DNA from: Janthinobacterium silvisoli | Lineage (GTDB): Bacteria; Pseudomonadota; Gammaproteobacteria; Burkholderiales; Burkholderiaceae_D | Assembly: GCF_014200725.1 (NCBI RefSeq) | Contig: NZ_JACHCL010000001.1 | Span: 2,187,170 to 2,251,169, forward strand | Direction of reading: 5' to 3' | Length of the DNA: 64,000 nucleotides | In this document: positions 9,105-18,801 of the stretch, piece after piece | Position numbering within the stretch: position 1 is the first letter of the stretch | Layout of the letters: every line of letters starts with the position of its first letter | Translations under genes and position numbers: made by a program | The notes under the pieces: generated by a model | Seen by the model: the letters and a program-made list of their open reading frames with translations, nothing else | What the model was told of the DNA's origin: nothing | Database searches by the model: none

Positions 9105-10642
9105 AGCCGCGCGAGGCACCAAACGACGAGGCGGCGCAAGACGACTGGTTCGAGCCGCCAGCCAGCGAGCAGGACGATACCATCCAGCACTCGCTGTTTG
9201 GCGAAATTCTCGACTGGATGCTGGCGCCCTTGCTGCTGCTGTGGCCGATGAGCATCGCCATCACGTATCTGGTGGCCAAGGGCATCGCCAACCAGCCATT
9301 CGACCATGCGCTGGAAGACAGCGTCACCATGCTGACGCAGCAAGTCAAGCAGCCGGGCGGCCAATATGCGGCGCAGCAGCCCGAACGCACGGGGCGCACG
9401 GCGCGCGACTTTCTGCGCGGCGACGATATCGACTCCGTGTATTACCTAATCGTCGGCCAGGATGGCAGCTACGTTGCGGGCGACCGCGACTTGCCGCCGC
9501 CGCTGGACCCGGAACGCTACCGCAGCGGCGTGGTGCTGTTCCGCAACGACACCATCCATGGCACGCCCGTGCGCGTGGCGTTTTCCTACCTCGACATGCC
9601 GGCCTCCCTGAACGGCGAAGAGCCGCGCCGCGCGCTGGTGCAGGTGGCCGAAACGCTGGAAAAACGTGCCCAGCTGGCCAATGAAATCATCAAGGGCGTA
9701 ATTTTGCCGCAGTTCATCATCCTGCCCATCGTGCTGGCCCTGGTCTGGTTTGCCCTGGCGCGCGGCCTGTCGCCGCTGGCGCAATTGCAGGAACGCATAC
9801 GGGCGCGGCCGCCCGATGACCTCAGTCCTATCGAAACAGGCCAGGTACCCGAGGAAATCACGCCGCTGGTCGGTTCGCTCAATGACATGCTGGCGCGCCT
9901 GTCGCTATCGATCGACATGCAGAAACGCTTTATTGCCGACGCGGCCCATCAGATGAAAACGCCGCTGGCCGGCATGCGCATGCAGTCCGAACTGGCCTTG
10001 CGCCAGACCGACCACGATGAAATACACCGCTCGCTGATGCAGCTGGCCAAGAGTTCGGAATCGGCCACGCGGCTGGTCAACCAGTTGCTGGCCCTGGCGC
10101 GCGCAGAAAACCAGCCTCAGGCAGGTACGGCGTTCGAGCCTATCGAGCTCAGTGAACTGGCGCGCGGCGTGGTGCACGACTGGGTGCAAACTTCATTCGC
10201 CCAGCAGATCGACCTGGGCTTCGAACAACCCTCGTATCCCATCATGATTTCAGGCAATGCGATGATGTTGCGCGAACTGCTGGGCAACCTGATCGATAAC
10301 GCCTTGCGCTATACGCCGTCGGGCGGCAGCGTCACGGTGCGCGTGCGCGGCACAGCCGAACTGGCCATCCTGGAAGTGGAAGACACGGGGCCCGGCATCC
10401 CGCAAGCGGAGCGCCCGCATGTGTTTGAACGCTTTTACCGCATTCTTGGCAGCAATGCCGACGGTAGCGGACTGGGCCTGGCCATCGTGCGCGAAATTGC
10501 CCAGCAACACGGTGCCGAAGTCGATATTTTCAATAACCCGCGCGCGCAATCGCCCAAGCTGCCCGGCACTTTATTTCGCCTGAGTATAGCCCTGCTATTG
10601 CCGGATGCGCCCGAACCGGATGACGACATCAACTATGGATAA
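9101..10642 (+). CDS. Sensor histidine kinase (TctE-like)
   Basis: Inner membrane sensor kinase, 513 residues, starting at a GTG that overlaps the response regulator stop by 4 bp. It has a Glu/Asp-rich cytosolic N-tail, TM1 at about residues 38-62, a periplasmic '2CSK_N'-type sensor region, TM2 at about 205-225 (ILPQFIILPIVLALVWF), HAMP, a dimerisation domain with phosphoacceptor H283 in AAHQMKTPL, and an ATPase domain with LIDNALRYTP (N box), DTGPGIP (G1) and GSGLGLAIV (G2). It overlaps the next gene by 8 bp. The signal it senses is not evident; by position, the symporter substrate or its metabolic state is plausible. Confidence 0.93.
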   Translation: MKPREAPNDEAAQDDWFEPPASEQDDTIQHSLFGEILDWMLAPLLLLWPMSIAITYLVAKGIANQPFDHALEDSVTMLTQQVKQPGGQYAAQQPERTGRTARDFLRGDDIDSVYYLIVGQDGSYVAGDRDLPPPLDPERYRSGVVLFRNDTIHGTPVRVAFSYLDMPASLNGEEPRRALVQVAETLEKRAQLANEIIKGVILPQFIILPIVLALVWFALARGLSPLAQLQERIRARPPDDLSPIETGQVPEEITPLVGSLNDMLARLSLSIDMQKRFIADAAHQMKTPLAGMRMQSELALRQTDHDEIHRSLMQLAKSSESATRLVNQLLALARAENQPQAGTAFEPIELSELARGVVHDWVQTSFAQQIDLGFEQPSYPIMISGNAMMLRELLGNLIDNALRYTPSGGSVTVRVRGTAELAILEVEDTGPGIPQAERPHVFERFYRILGSNADGSGLGLAIVREIAQQHGAEVDIFNNPRAQSPKLPGTLFRLSIALLLPDAPEPDDDINYG

Positions 10643-10931
10643 ACCGGCCGACCACGCTGCCCTGCAGGCGCGGCGCGCCGCGCACTGGCGCAAGACGCAG
10701 CGCCTGACGGCCATCCTGCTGCTGGTCTGGCTGCTGACGGGCTTTTTGACGGTGTTTTATGCACGCGAACTGTTGCACCTGAATGTCTTTGGCTGGCCCT
10801 TGCCGTTTTATATGGCGGCCCAGGGCGCCTCGCTGGTGTACCTGGCCATCATCGGCGTGTATGCCTGGTCCATGCGCCGCCTCGACCGTGAATTTCACCA
10901 GGCGCAACACGCTGCGGAGAAACAGCCATGA
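10635..10931 (+). CDS. DUF4212 small membrane protein, symporter partner
   Basis: A 98-residue membrane protein with two hydrophobic segments (residues about 25-45, LTAILLLVWLLTGFLTVFYA, and 55-78). This is the DUF4212 family, which is almost always encoded directly upstream of a VC_2705-type sodium:solute symporter and is regarded as its small subunit. The ATG at 10635 overlaps the kinase stop by 8 bp, and its own TGA overlaps the symporter ATG (ATGA). The amphipathic FHQAQHAAEKQP tail is cytosolic. The family recognition and context are firm; its biochemical role is not established to my knowledge. Confidence 0.9.
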   Translation: MDKPADHAALQARRAAHWRKTQRLTAILLLVWLLTGFLTVFYARELLHLNVFGWPLPFYMAAQGASLVYLAIIGVYAWSMRRLDREFHQAQHAAEKQP

Positions 10932-12976
10932 GCGCACCACGCAGCTTCTTTGCCCGTTTGTCGCGCTATTATCTGCTGTTTTCCGCTGGCTTCGCCCTCT
11001 TCCTGCTGGCCCTGACCGTGCTGGAGCAAGAGGGCATGCCGCGCTCGTGGATAGGCTATCTGTTCATGATCGCCACCATCACCCTGTACGCCACCATCGG
11101 CGTCATCAGCCGCACCTCGAACGTGACGGAATATTATGTGGCGGGACGCAGGGTGCCAGCCATGTTCAATGGCATGGCCACCGCTGCCGACTGGATTTCG
11201 GCGGCCAGTTTCATCAGCCTGGCGGGTGGCTTATACCTGAACGGTTTCGACGGCCTGGCCTTCATCATGGGCTGGACTGGCGGCTATTGCCTGGTGGCAT
11301 TGCTGATTGCGCCCTACCTGCGCAAGTTCGGCCAGTACACGATTCCCGATTTCCTGGCGGCCCGCTACGTCAGCGGCGCCGAAGGACGCGGTGCGCCCGT
11401 GCGCGTGGTGGCCGTGGCCGCCACCATCATCGTTTCATTCACCTATGTGGTGGCGCAGATTTACGCCGTGGGCCTGATCGCCTCGCGTTTCACGGGCGTG
11501 GATTTTTCGGTCGGTATTTTCCTGGGACTGGCCAGCATCCTGGTCTGCTCTTTCCTCGGTGGCATGCGCGCCATCACCTGGACGCAGGTGGCGCAATACA
11601 TCATCATCCTGGTGGCCTTTCTGATCCCCGCCATGTGGCTGTCGGTCAAGCATGGCGACAATCCCGTGCCGCAACTGGCGTATGGCAAGGTGCTGCCACA
11701 GCTGAGCGCGCGCGAACATGTGCTGGAGAACGATCCCAAGGAACAGGAAGTGCGCGATATTTTCCGGCAGCGGGCCAGCAACTACCAGGCTAGGCTGGAA
11801 CGCTTGCCCGAATCGTGGGAACAGGGACGGCTGGCGGCCCAGCGCCAGCTCGATAATTTGCGCCTGAAAAATGCCCCACTACTCGACATCCGCAATGCCG
11901 AACGCTACCTGCTCGCCTACCCGAAGAATGCGGACGAGGCCCGCGTGCTGTGGCAGACGGCGCAAGCCATGAACCAGAAACGCTCCGAGCCCATCACGCC
12001 GCACGCCCAGCCCTTCCCTGCGCCGGACCGAGAACAGTCCGACATCAAGCGCAATAATTTTTTGGCCCTGGTGTTTTGCATGATGCTGGGCACGGCCGCC
12101 CTGCCACATATATTGATGCGCTCCTACACCACGCCCTCCGTGCATGCAACGCGGGTCTCCGTATTCTGGACGCTATTCTTTATTCTGCTGATTTATCTGA
12201 CCATTCCCGCGCTGGCCGTACTCGTGAAATATGATATTTATTCGGCGCTGGTGGGCACGCAATACGCCAACCTGCCCACGTGGGTTTCATACTGGGCCAA
12301 TGTCGATAAACTCAATCCATTGATCAGCATTGTCGACGTGAACCGCGACGGCATCGTGCAACTGGCAGAAATTGCCATCGACGCCGACGTGCTGGTGCTG
12401 GCCACGCCGGAAATCGCTGGCTTGCCGTATGTGATATCCGGGCTGGTGGCGGCCGGCGGCCTGGCAGCGGCTTTGTCGACGGCGGACGGCTTGCTGCTGG
12501 CCATTTCCAATGCGCTATCGCACGACATTTATTACAAGGTGGTCGACCCGACCGCCTCGACGCGCAAGCGCGTGACGATTTCCAAGTTGCTGCTGCTGGC
12601 CGTGGCCTTTATTGCCGCCTACGCCGCCTCGCAAAAACCGGCCGACATCCTGTCATTGGTGGGCGTGGCCTTTTCGCTGGCCGCCTCGACCCTGTTCCCG
12701 GTGCTGGTGCTGGGGGTATTCTGGAAACGCGCCAACCATTACGGCGCACTGGCCGGCATGCTGACGGGCTTTGGCGTCTGCCTGTATTACATGATGCACA
12801 CCAGCAGCATGCTGGGCGGCAGTGCAGCGGAACAGTGGTTCCATATCGCACCGATTTCCGCTGGCATCTTCGGCGTGCCGGCCGGCCTGGCAGCTACCAT
12901 CCTGATCAGCTGGCTGACGCCAAAGCCGGGCCGGCGCAGCACGGGGCTGGTGGAGCATATACGGGCGCCGGAATAA
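10928..12976 (+). CDS. Sodium:solute symporter, VC_2705 / acetate-permease-like
   Basis: A 682-residue inner membrane transporter of the solute:sodium symporter (SSSF) family. About 13 hydrophobic segments are visible. Early family motifs include YYVAGRRVPAMFNGMATAAD and SFISLAGG, and AAALSTADGLLLAISNALSHD is the signature in the second half. Unusual for the fold, residues about 240-375 form a long hydrophilic, charged stretch between two membrane segments, which accounts for the length above the usual ~550-600. It is coupled to DUF4212 and the two-component pair. The substrate is probably a short carboxylate such as acetate or pyruvate, by family resemblance only. Confidence 0.88.
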   Translation: MSAPRSFFARLSRYYLLFSAGFALFLLALTVLEQEGMPRSWIGYLFMIATITLYATIGVISRTSNVTEYYVAGRRVPAMFNGMATAADWISAASFISLAGGLYLNGFDGLAFIMGWTGGYCLVALLIAPYLRKFGQYTIPDFLAARYVSGAEGRGAPVRVVAVAATIIVSFTYVVAQIYAVGLIASRFTGVDFSVGIFLGLASILVCSFLGGMRAITWTQVAQYIIILVAFLIPAMWLSVKHGDNPVPQLAYGKVLPQLSAREHVLENDPKEQEVRDIFRQRASNYQARLERLPESWEQGRLAAQRQLDNLRLKNAPLLDIRNAERYLLAYPKNADEARVLWQTAQAMNQKRSEPITPHAQPFPAPDREQSDIKRNNFLALVFCMMLGTAALPHILMRSYTTPSVHATRVSVFWTLFFILLIYLTIPALAVLVKYDIYSALVGTQYANLPTWVSYWANVDKLNPLISIVDVNRDGIVQLAEIAIDADVLVLATPEIAGLPYVISGLVAAGGLAAALSTADGLLLAISNALSHDIYYKVVDPTASTRKRVTISKLLLLAVAFIAAYAASQKPADILSLVGVAFSLAASTLFPVLVLGVFWKRANHYGALAGMLTGFGVCLYYMMHTSSMLGGSAAEQWFHIAPISAGIFGVPAGLAATILISWLTPKPGRRSTGLVEHIRAPE

Positions 12977-13156
12977 GGATGGAAAACACTGTTTGAAATA
13001 AAAACGATTTTCTTAAGAAAGCAATATTACCTGCCCAAGAACCGCATTGATTTCTGGGGCCGCGTGGAAAAATTCCTCGACGCAAATATTGGAAACGGCC
13101 GCGCGGCGACGAAAAAGGAGTAGGCTGGAGGGCCGTGCCACTTACAAGGAAACCTC

Positions 13157-14383
13157 ATGCCGTCTGGAAAAATTCTTGTCGCCCAAGGGGGCGGTCCCAC
13201 CGCCGTCATCAACCAGTCGCTGGTCGGCGTGGTGCTCGAATCGCGGCGCTTCCAGCACGTCACGCGCGTGTATGGCGCGCTGCACGGGGTGCGCGGCATC
13301 ATCAACGAGGAATTCGTCGATCTGACGCAGGAAACCAGCCACAATCTGGAACTGGTGGCCGCCACGCCCTCGTCGGCCCTGGGCTCCACGCGCGACAAGC
13401 CCGATATCGCGTATTGCCAGCAAATCTTTGAAGTGCTGCGCGCGCATGAGATCGAACACTTCTTTTACATCGGCGGCAATGACTCGTCCGACACGGTGCG
13501 CATCGTCAGCGAAGAAGCGCACAAAGCCGGCTATCCGCTGCGCTGCATCCATATCCCGAAAACCATCGACAATGACCTGGTCGGCAGCGACCACACACCC
13601 GGTTTCCCGTCGGCCGCCCGTTTCGTGGCGCAGGCGTTTGCCGGCGCCAACCTGGACAACGCCGCCCTGCCTGGCGTCTACGTGGGCGTGGTGATGGGCC
13701 GCCACGCGGGCTTCCTGACGGCCGCCGCCGCATTGGGCAAGAAGTTTCCTGACGATGGGCCACATTTGATTTACCTGCCAGAACGCGTGTTTGTGCTCGA
13801 TCAATTCCTGGCCGACGTCAAGGCCACCTATGAAAAATATGGCCGCTGTGTGATCGCCGTCTCCGAAGGCATCCATGACGCTTCCGGGGAAGCGATTGCC
13901 AGCCTGCTGGCGCAAAAGGCCGGCAATACAGTCGAACGCGATGCGCATGGCAATGTGCAATTGTCGGGTACCGGCGCGCTGGCCGACCTGCTGTGCGACG
14001 AGATCAAGGATAAGCTGGGCATCAAGCGCGTGCGCGGCGATACCTTTGGCTATCTGCAGCGCTCGTTTATCGGCTGCGTGTCGGACGTGGACCAGCGCGA
14101 AGCGCGCGAGGTGGGTGAAAAAGCCGTGCAGTTCGCCATGTGGGGCGACCGCGATGGCTCGGTGGCCATCAAGCGCACGGGCTTTTATTCGGTCGATTAC
14201 GCCTTGCTGCCACTGACGGACGTGGCGGGCAAGACGCGCATCATGGAAGACGAATTCATCAGCGACAGCGGCACCGATGTGACGGACGCCTTCCGCATGT
14301 ATCTGCGCCCGCTCTTGGGCTCAAGCATGCCGGACGCCTTCCGCCTGCGGGCAGCGAAAGTGGCCAAGGTGCTCAAGCCCTGA
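13157..14383 (+). CDS. pfp: 6-phosphofructokinase, probably PPi-dependent type
   Basis: Phosphorylates fructose 6-phosphate in glycolysis. The 408-residue length and sequence fit the pyrophosphate-dependent subgroup. The N-terminal glycine loop is AQGGGPTAVINQS, the phosphate-donor region is YIGGNDSSDT (GGNDS, residues 106-110), and the catalytic loop is PKTIDNDL (134-141), with Lys-Thr-Ile-Asp-Asn-Asp typical of PPi enzymes. VVMGRHAGFL and the PEG-like YLPERVF are also present. An AAGGAAA SD precedes the start. The gene stands alone and converges with the phosphodiesterase gene, with 4 bp between stops. Donor specificity (PPi or ATP) is inferred from motif pattern rather than proven. Confidence 0.85.
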   Translation: MPSGKILVAQGGGPTAVINQSLVGVVLESRRFQHVTRVYGALHGVRGIINEEFVDLTQETSHNLELVAATPSSALGSTRDKPDIAYCQQIFEVLRAHEIEHFFYIGGNDSSDTVRIVSEEAHKAGYPLRCIHIPKTIDNDLVGSDHTPGFPSAARFVAQAFAGANLDNAALPGVYVGVVMGRHAGFLTAAAALGKKFPDDGPHLIYLPERVFVLDQFLADVKATYEKYGRCVIAVSEGIHDASGEAIASLLAQKAGNTVERDAHGNVQLSGTGALADLLCDEIKDKLGIKRVRGDTFGYLQRSFIGCVSDVDQREAREVGEKAVQFAMWGDRDGSVAIKRTGFYSVDYALLPLTDVAGKTRIMEDEFISDSGTDVTDAFRMYLRPLLGSSMPDAFRLRAAKVAKVLKP

Positions 14384-14387
14384 GTCA

Positions 14388-15617
14388 TCAGCCCTGCGGC
14401 TGCCCGGCCGCAGCGGCGCTCTCTTGCAAGGCCGGCAGCAGCGGGGCAATGTTGCCGTCCGATGGCAAGGGCGCCAGGTCCAGCAAGCGCATCAGCAGTG
14501 GATAAACATCCACGTTATCAAACGCCGGCAACACCACGCCCAGCTTGAAGGCGGGGCCGGTGGCGATAAAGGTGGCGCGCATCTCGGGCGCCTGGTTGTC
14601 GTAACCGTGCGTGCCGCCTTTCAGGCGCGCAACGGCCTTGTCGTTGAAGAGCAGCGACCAGCCCGGCTCTCCCAGGCACAGATAAGCTGGCACGCGTGCA
14701 TTGTGGCCAAATTCCAGCCGCGCAGGAATCTCGGCCTTGCGCCAGCACTGCATGTGCTCGTGCGGCTGCAGCAGGGCCGCCTCGACCACGGTTTCCTGTC
14801 CCGGTGCCGCATCCACGCTGGCGTAAGGGCCGCTGGAAGTGATGCGATAGCTGCTCTCTGGCGCCAGCTTGTCCATGCGTACCACCCTATCCTTGCTGAC
14901 ACCAGCCATGCCGTGATCGGAAACGATGACGATATTGGCAGCCAGATGGCGGCTGCTAAGGCCTTCCATCAAACGCCCCACGGCCTGGTCGACGTGCGCT
15001 ACCGCTTGCGTGACCTGTTCGCTGTCCGGGCCAAAATCATGGCCGGCATGGTCGACATCGTCCAGGTACAAGGTCATGAAGCCCGGCTGCGACTCGGCTG
15101 GGCCATCTAGCCAGGACAGCAGCTTGTCTACCCTTTTTTCAGCCGGCAGCTTGCCATCAAAGGCCGGTGCCTCGGTGGGACGCACGCCGTGGATGGCTGC
15201 TTCGGAGCCGGGCCAGAACATGGTCTTGCTGCGGATGCCGTGCAGTTCTGCCGTCACCCATACCGGCTCGGCCTGGTCCCACCAGCGGCGGTCGAGCACG
15301 GCGGCGGTATTGCTCATGCTGAAACGCACACCGGGAATATCCACATCGTTCATGGTATTGCCGACGATGCCGTGATGGTCGGGACGCAAGCCCGTCACCA
15401 GCGTGTAGTGGTTAGGGAAAGTAATCGACGGAAACGATGGCAACATGGCCTCGGCGCGCACGCCGCCCGCGGCCACCTGGTTCAGATTCGGCGTGACGCC
15501 ACGCTCAAGATAGTCAGGACGGAATCCATCCATCGACACCAGGATGACAGGCGTGCGGGCCGAAGCATAGCCAGCCGCAGCCAGCATGAATAAACAGGCT
15601 ATTTTTTTAAACAACAT
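14388..15617 (-). CDS. Ectonucleotide pyrophosphatase/phosphodiesterase family, secreted
   Basis: An exported member of the alkaline phosphatase superfamily (409 residues) expected to hydrolyse nucleotide phosphodiester or pyrophosphate bonds in the periplasm. The start at 15617 gives a signal peptide (MLFKKIACLFMLAAAGYASA). Metal and nucleophile motifs are in place: VSMDGFRPDY (Asp30), SITFPNHYT with the Thr nucleophile near residue 66, DDVDHAGHDFGP, VSDHGM and GTHGYDN. This order matches NPP family proteins. It is minus-strand, downstream of purM but separated from it by a strong terminator, so it has its own promoter. Substrate preference is unknown. Confidence 0.88.
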   Translation of the reverse strand: MLFKKIACLFMLAAAGYASARTPVILVSMDGFRPDYLERGVTPNLNQVAAGGVRAEAMLPSFPSITFPNHYTLVTGLRPDHHGIVGNTMNDVDIPGVRFSMSNTAAVLDRRWWDQAEPVWVTAELHGIRSKTMFWPGSEAAIHGVRPTEAPAFDGKLPAEKRVDKLLSWLDGPAESQPGFMTLYLDDVDHAGHDFGPDSEQVTQAVAHVDQAVGRLMEGLSSRHLAANIVIVSDHGMAGVSKDRVVRMDKLAPESSYRITSSGPYASVDAAPGQETVVEAALLQPHEHMQCWRKAEIPARLEFGHNARVPAYLCLGEPGWSLLFNDKAVARLKGGTHGYDNQAPEMRATFIATGPAFKLGVVLPAFDNVDVYPLLMRLLDLAPLPSDGNIAPLLPALQESAAAAGQPQG

Positions 15618-15677
15618 AGGGAAAACCTTGATGATCGGAATACGCGCATTGTAAGCGCGGGGCATGACACGGGCATG

Positions 15678-15717
15678 AAAAAAGCGGACGGCGCCAGGGG
15701 CGCGGTCCGCTTTTTTT
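15678..15717 (-). terminator. Terminator downstream of purM
   Basis: GCGGAC / GTCCGC stem extended by A6/T7 flanks (AAAAAAGCGGAC ... GTCCGCTTTTTTT), 12 bp after the purM stop. It is symmetric enough to act in either direction. Confidence 0.88.
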
Positions 15718-15729
15718 AAGTATTAAAAC

Positions 15730-16773
15730 TTAAAGGACAATAGTTTGATGCTCGTCGCCGACGCGCGCACGGATGGTGCCGATACGCGATACGGTTTCGC
15801 CAGCCGCTTGCAATTGCGCGATGGCGGCGTCGGCGTTTTCTGCCGACACGATGACGGTCATGCCGATACCGCAGTTGAACACGCGGTGCATTTCAGCGTC
15901 CGCCACGCCACCGTGCTGTTGCAGCCAGGTGAACAGCGGCGGCATGGTCCACGATTTCGAGTCCAGCTCGGCAACCAGGCCAGGCTGCAGCACGCGTGGA
16001 ATATTTTCCACCAGACCGCCGCCGGTGATGTGCACCATGCCCTTGACTTCCAGCGAGGCCATCAGCGCCAGCAATGGCTTGACGTAGATGCGCGTCGGCT
16101 GCATCAGCACGTCGGCCAGCGTGCGGCCGTGGAAGTCGCCTTCCAGGTCCGGTTTTGCCACTTCGATGATCTTGCGCACCAGCGAGTAACCGTTCGAGTG
16201 CACGCCCGACGAAGCCAGGCCCAGTACCACGTCGCCCGGAGCGATCTTGGTGCCGTCAATGATCTGCGATTTTTCCACGGCGCCGACGGCAAAGCCTGCC
16301 AAGTCGTATTCGCCAGCCGGGTACATGCTCGGCATTTCCGCCGTTTCGCCGCCGATCAGTGCGCAGCCCGCTTGTTCGCAACCCTGGGCGATGCCCTTGA
16401 TCACGTCGGTGGCGATCGCCACGTCCAGCTTGCCGCAAGCGAAATAATCGAGGAAGAACAAAGGCTCGGCGCCTTGCACCAGGATATCGTTGACGCTCAT
16501 GGCCACCAGGTCGATGCCGACCGTGTCGTGGCGATTCAACTCAAATGCCAGCTTCAGCTTGGTGCCGACGCCATCAGTGCCGGAAACCAGCACCGGCTCC
16601 TTGTACTTCTTGCTGATTTCAAACATGGCGCCAAAACCGCCCAGGCCGCCCAGCACGCCTTCGCGCAGGGTACGCTTGGCAAACGGCTTGATTGCTTCGA
16701 CTAAAGCGTCGCCTGCGTCGATGTCGACGCCGGCGTCACGGTAGGAAAGGGAAACATTAGAAGTCTGGTTCAT
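15730..16773 (-). CDS. purM: Phosphoribosylformylglycinamidine cyclo-ligase (AIR synthetase)
   Basis: Fifth step of purine biosynthesis: ATP-dependent closure of FGAM to AIR. The protein has 347 residues from the ATG at 16773; the frame is open 38 codons further, but family members start with [16 protein letters not shown] right after a short N-tail. Visible motifs are the glycine-rich [29 protein letters not shown], the metal-binding [21 protein letters not shown] segment, and [11 protein letters not shown]. It is transcribed divergently from perM across a 199-bp gap and ends at a strong terminator. Confidence 0.97.
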   Translation of the reverse strand: MNQTSNVSLSYRDAGVDIDAGDALVEAIKPFAKRTLREGVLGGLGGFGAMFEISKKYKEPVLVSGTDGVGTKLKLAFELNRHDTVGIDLVAMSVNDILVQGAEPLFFLDYFACGKLDVAIATDVIKGIAQGCEQAGCALIGGETAEMPSMYPAGEYDLAGFAVGAVEKSQIIDGTKIAPGDVVLGLASSGVHSNGYSLVRKIIEVAKPDLEGDFHGRTLADVLMQPTRIYVKPLLALMASLEVKGMVHITGGGLVENIPRVLQPGLVAELDSKSWTMPPLFTWLQQHGGVADAEMHRVFNCGIGMTVIVSAENADAAIAQLQAAGETVSRIGTIRARVGDEHQTIVL

Positions 16774-16972
16774 GGTGTGGTGGCTGCGGAGGCGGTAAAA
16801 TAGAAGGCGGATAGAAGGCGGATGGCCGCTGACGCACGCACGCACCGATGTTTTCGACATCGAGGCGGCAGATCGCCAGCCGGTCAATTCGGTCGTTCAA
16901 GACGCTATTTTATCAAACTGCCCCCCACTTTCGTAATTAACTGCCTTTTTTTAACGCAAAAGCCCAAACTTC

Positions 16973-18055
16973 ATGTCATTGCCCATCACCGCCGAACAGA
17001 AGCAAACAGCATTTTGGATCGCGGTCTGGCTGGCATTCCTGCTCTTGCTGGTCAGCCTGGGGCCGATATTGACGCCTTTCCTGGCCGCCGCCATCCTTGC
17101 CTATGTGCTCAATCCCGGCGTGGACCGTTTGCAACGCCTGCACTACAAACGCTTTTATCTGCCCCGTCCGCTGGCCGTGCTGGCCGTGGTGCTGCTGTTT
17201 TTCCTGGCCATTGCCGCCTTGATCCTGATCGTAGTGCCCGTGCTGCAAAAGGAAATCCCGCTGCTGCAGGCACAGATCCCCCAGTTTCTGACCAAGGCGA
17301 ATGAGCTGATTGCGCCGAAACTGCGCGACCTGGGCATCCGCGTGCGCCTGGACGGCACCGGCATCAAGCGCATACTGAGCCAGCAAATGGCGGCCAGCGG
17401 CGATGAAATCTGGAGCACCGTGCTCGCTTCAGCGCGCACGGGCGGCACGGCGGTGCTGGGCTGGCTGGCCACCGGCGTGCTGATTCCCGTGGTGCTGTTT
17501 TACCTGCTGCTGGACTGGCACCCGATGCTGGCGCGCGTGGCCGGCGCCGTGCCGCGCCGCTGGGTGGGCCGCACGGTCAGCATGGCGCAGGAAGTCGACA
17601 CCCTGCTGGCGCAATACCTGCGTGGCCAGTTGCTGGTGATGCTGGTGCTGGCTGCCTATTATTCGATTGCTTTGAGCATCGCCGGTTTCGAAGTCGCGTT
17701 GCCTGTCGGCATCATCACGGGCTTGCTGGTGTTTATTCCCTACCTGGGCTTCGGACTGGGACTGGTGCTGGCGCTGATCGCCGCCCTGCTGCAGTTTGCC
17801 GACTGGAGCGGCGTCGTCGCCGTGGCCGTGATCTATGGCTGCGGCCAGGTATTCGAAGGCTTTTTCCTCACGCCACGGCTGGTAGGCGAGCGCATTGGCT
17901 TGAATCCGCTGGCCGTGATCTTCGCCTTGCTGGCCTTTGGACAACTGTTCGGATTCGTCGGCGTACTGCTGGCTTTACCCGCTTCTGCCATCCTGATGGT
18001 CGTTTTTAGGCATCTAAGACGCCACTACCTGTCCAGCAGCTTCTATAATACATAA
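16973..18055 (+). CDS. AI-2E family transporter (PerM-like membrane protein)
   Basis: A 360-residue polytopic inner membrane protein of the AI-2 exporter-like (PerM/UPF0118) family. It has TM pairs at about residues 12-60 and 65-95, a cytosolic/periplasmic amphipathic middle part (about 100-150), and four or five TM segments from about 160, with the family's IPYLGFGLGLVLAL and GCGQVFEGFFLTPRLVGERIGLNPL stretches. No good SD precedes the ATG at 16973, but no alternative start is better. The location between purM and hda is typical for betaproteobacteria. The transported compound is unknown. Confidence 0.88.
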   Translation: MSLPITAEQKQTAFWIAVWLAFLLLLVSLGPILTPFLAAAILAYVLNPGVDRLQRLHYKRFYLPRPLAVLAVVLLFFLAIAALILIVVPVLQKEIPLLQAQIPQFLTKANELIAPKLRDLGIRVRLDGTGIKRILSQQMAASGDEIWSTVLASARTGGTAVLGWLATGVLIPVVLFYLLLDWHPMLARVAGAVPRRWVGRTVSMAQEVDTLLAQYLRGQLLVMLVLAAYYSIALSIAGFEVALPVGIITGLLVFIPYLGFGLGLVLALIAALLQFADWSGVVAVAVIYGCGQVFEGFFLTPRLVGERIGLNPLAVIFALLAFGQLFGFVGVLLALPASAILMVVFRHLRRHYLSSSFYNT

Positions 18056-18132
18056 TAAAAGCGGATATCATATCAACCTGGCAATGCCAATGATGCACAA
18101 GCAGTAATGAAAAACAGGACAAGGCGTACGCC

Positions 18133-18801
18133 ATGAAACAACTGGTGCTCGATTTAGGCACAGATCCGGCGCACAGCCTCGATACCTTCGAGGTGGGACA
18201 GAATGCCGAAGTGGCACAGCTGATGCGTCAGTTCGCCGCGCGCACCTCGCGCGAGCATTTTGCCTATCTATGGGGCGAACTGGCTGCCGGCAAGAGCCAT
18301 CTGCTCAAGGCCCTGGCCAGCACCGAGCGCGCGCGCTATATTTCGCCATTCTCGATCGAATCCGAATTCGTCTACTCGCCCGAGGTCGACCTGTACCTGC
18401 TCGATGATTGCGAAAAACTGTCGCCGCTGGCACAGATCGACGCCTTTGCGCTATTCAATGAAATCCGCGCCAACCAGGCTTTCATGGTGTGCAGCGGCGC
18501 CGTGCCGCCTGCCGTGCTGCCGGTGCGCGAAGACTTGCGCACGCGCATGGGCTGGGGCTTGATCTACCAGATCCACGGCTTGACGGACGAAGAAAAAATC
18601 GCCGCTCTGACCCAGGCGGCTGCTACCCGTGGCTTGACCTTGTCGCCGGGCGTGTTACCCTATCTGCTGTCCCATTTCCGGCGCGACATGCGTTCGCTGT
18701 CGACGATGCTGGACTCTCTCGACCTCTATTCCCTGGAAACCCAACGCCCTATCACCTTGCCATTGTTGCGCGAGTTGCTGCAGGCGGAAGCGAAAGAATG
18801 A
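18133..18801 (+). CDS. hda: DnaA regulatory inactivator Hda
   Basis: Hda is a DnaA-like AAA+ protein that, with the beta clamp, stimulates ATP hydrolysis by DnaA and so limits re-initiation of replication. It has 222 residues. The N-terminal MKQLVLDLGTDP contains the clamp-binding QLVLDLG-type motif. Walker A is the divergent GELAAGKSHLL, Walker B is LYLLDDCE, and sensor/box VII residues follow in LPVREDLRTRMGWGL. It lacks the DNA-binding domain IV of DnaA, as expected. Its TGA overlaps the next ATG, placing it at the head of a coupled operon with HAD hydrolase, pcnB and folK. Confidence 0.95.
   Translation: MKQLVLDLGTDPAHSLDTFEVGQNAEVAQLMRQFAARTSREHFAYLWGELAAGKSHLLKALASTERARYISPFSIESEFVYSPEVDLYLLDDCEKLSPLAQIDAFALFNEIRANQAFMVCSGAVPPAVLPVREDLRTRMGWGLIYQIHGLTDEEKIAALTQAAATRGLTLSPGVLPYLLSHFRRDMRSLSTMLDSLDLYSLETQRPITLPLLRELLQAEAKE

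Noticed and set aside
13009..13020. TTTCTTAAGAAA palindrome upstream of the phosphofructokinase gene
   Set aside because: Short A/T palindrome likely by chance; no further symmetry, spacing or conserved partner.
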